Of a stretch of 64,000 nt of DNA, positions 63,240 through 64,000 are shown in pieces. The stretch's first letter is position 1, and every line of letters begins with the position of its first letter. Source of the DNA: Polaromonas sp. (GTDB lineage: Bacteria; Pseudomonadota; Gammaproteobacteria; Burkholderiales; Burkholderiaceae_C); NCBI GenBank assembly GCA_013823635.1, contig PNML01000002.1, positions 16,697 through 80,696 on the forward strand. Direction: 5' to 3'. A program made the translations under genes and the position numbers. Below the pieces are notes generated by a model. That model made no database searches. It was not told the origin of the DNA and saw only the letters and a list, made by a program, of their open reading frames with translations.

Positions 63240-64000
63240 GTGTTATTGCTGACGTTTGCTGCTTTTTTGTTGAGTTGGTTGCTGTGCCTCGGGCTGATTC
63301 GGTATGCACTGGAGCATGGAAAGCGCTACGGCGAATCGGTGCCCCAGCGCTTCCATCTGGGTGCCGTACCGCGGGTTGGCGGGTTGGGTGTCGCCGTCGG
63401 ATGGACTGCGTCGCTGGGGCTGCTGGGCATAGGTACGGGTTTCGCCAGTGCGGCCGGAATGCCTTTGACCGGGCAAGAGTTGGCGTCTTGGCTGCTGGTC
63501 TTGTTGCCCTCCGTGGCAGCAGGGGTGTGGGAGGATTTCACCCAACGACTGACGCCCAAGGTCAGGTTGCTGTTGACCTCTGTGTCGGCTGTTGCTGCCG
63601 TGGGCGTGCTGGGCCTGAGTGTGACCCGATTGGGTTACACCTCGCTGGATGCCTACTGGAGCACATGGCCTTTTTGGGGCATGGCGCTGGCGTTTGTGGC
63701 GGTCGCCGGGTTGCCTCATGCATTCAACATCATTGACGGGTACAACGGACTGGCCGGGACGGTCGCCGTCGTCACCTGTTTGGCCATTGCCCACGTGGCC
63801 TTGCAGTTGGGTGACCGACCCCTGGCCTTGTTGGTGTTGGCATTGGCAGGTGCAAGCGTCGGTTTTTTGCTGTGGAATTACCCGCGTGGGCTGATTTTTG
63901 CCGGCGACGGTGGTGCGTACTTGTGGGGCGGCGTGATTGCCATTGCTTGCATCACGCTGGTGCAGCGGCACGAAGAGGTCTCGCCTTGGTTCCCCATGTT
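63240..64000 (+). CDS. MraY/WecA-family glycosyl-1-phosphate transferase, truncated at window end (GTG start, absent from the ORF track)
   Basis: VPQRFHLGAVPRVGGLGVAVGW; GLPHAFNIIDGYNGLAGTVA; GFLLWNYPRGLIFAGDGGAYLWGG. Confidence 0.88.
   Translation, partial: MLLLTFAAFLLSWLLCLGLIRYALEHGKRYGESVPQRFHLGAVPRVGGLGVAVGWTASLGLLGIGTGFASAAGMPLTGQELASWLLVLLPSVAAGVWEDFTQRLTPKVRLLLTSVSAVAAVGVLGLSVTRLGYTSLDAYWSTWPFWGMALAFVAVAGLPHAFNIIDGYNGLAGTVAVVTCLAIAHVALQLGDRPLALLVLALAGASVGFLLWNYPRGLIFAGDGGAYLWGGVIAIACITLVQRHEEVSPWFPM

Noticed and set aside
1-64000. tRNA, rRNA or CRISPR loci
   Set aside because: None recognised by eye on either strand; a tRNAscan/Infernal run would be needed to exclude them

Overview
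This 64 kb GC-rich window looks like a Burkholderiales/Comamonadaceae-type chromosomal segment devoted largely to cell-surface and secretion functions. In order it holds: (1) the end of an rml locus (rmlA 3' end, rmlC) and two glycosyltransferases; (2) a type II secretion cluster gspE-F-G-H-I-J-K-L-M-D with no gspC in the cluster; (3) a block of secreted proteins: an S8 protease with a separate propeptide-like ORF, a YfaP-like protein, a DUF1501/DUF1800 pair, a flavin amine oxidase and a lipoprotein; (4) a HigBA + HipBA toxin-antitoxin island flanked by a 16-bp perfect direct repeat; (5) an S-layer/RTX-like type I secretion substrate followed by a DUF6447 protein, a cyclophilin and a hypothetical; (6) an OM beta-barrel/TPR - CHASE2 class III cyclase - FecR operon, divergent from a CRP-family regulator with a perfect TGTGA-N6-TCACA site between them; (7) an ABC-type O-antigen export and glycan cluster (wzm/wzt, glycosyltransferases, methyltransferases, acyltransferase, PIG-L fusion); (8) two secreted proteins, a TnpB-like N-terminal protein lacking RuvC and overlapping the first T1SS gene, then tandem T1SS ABC ATPases, HlyD and TolC; (9) a truncated WecA/MraY-like transferase. 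The strongest novelty candidates are the RuvC-less TnpB-like gene coupled to the T1SS operon, the envelope cyclase/CRP circuit with matching sites upstream of the S-layer gene and a secreted-protein gene, and a ~70-aa module shared by three unrelated secreted proteins. All assignments come from reading the sequence and translations by eye; no database search was run.
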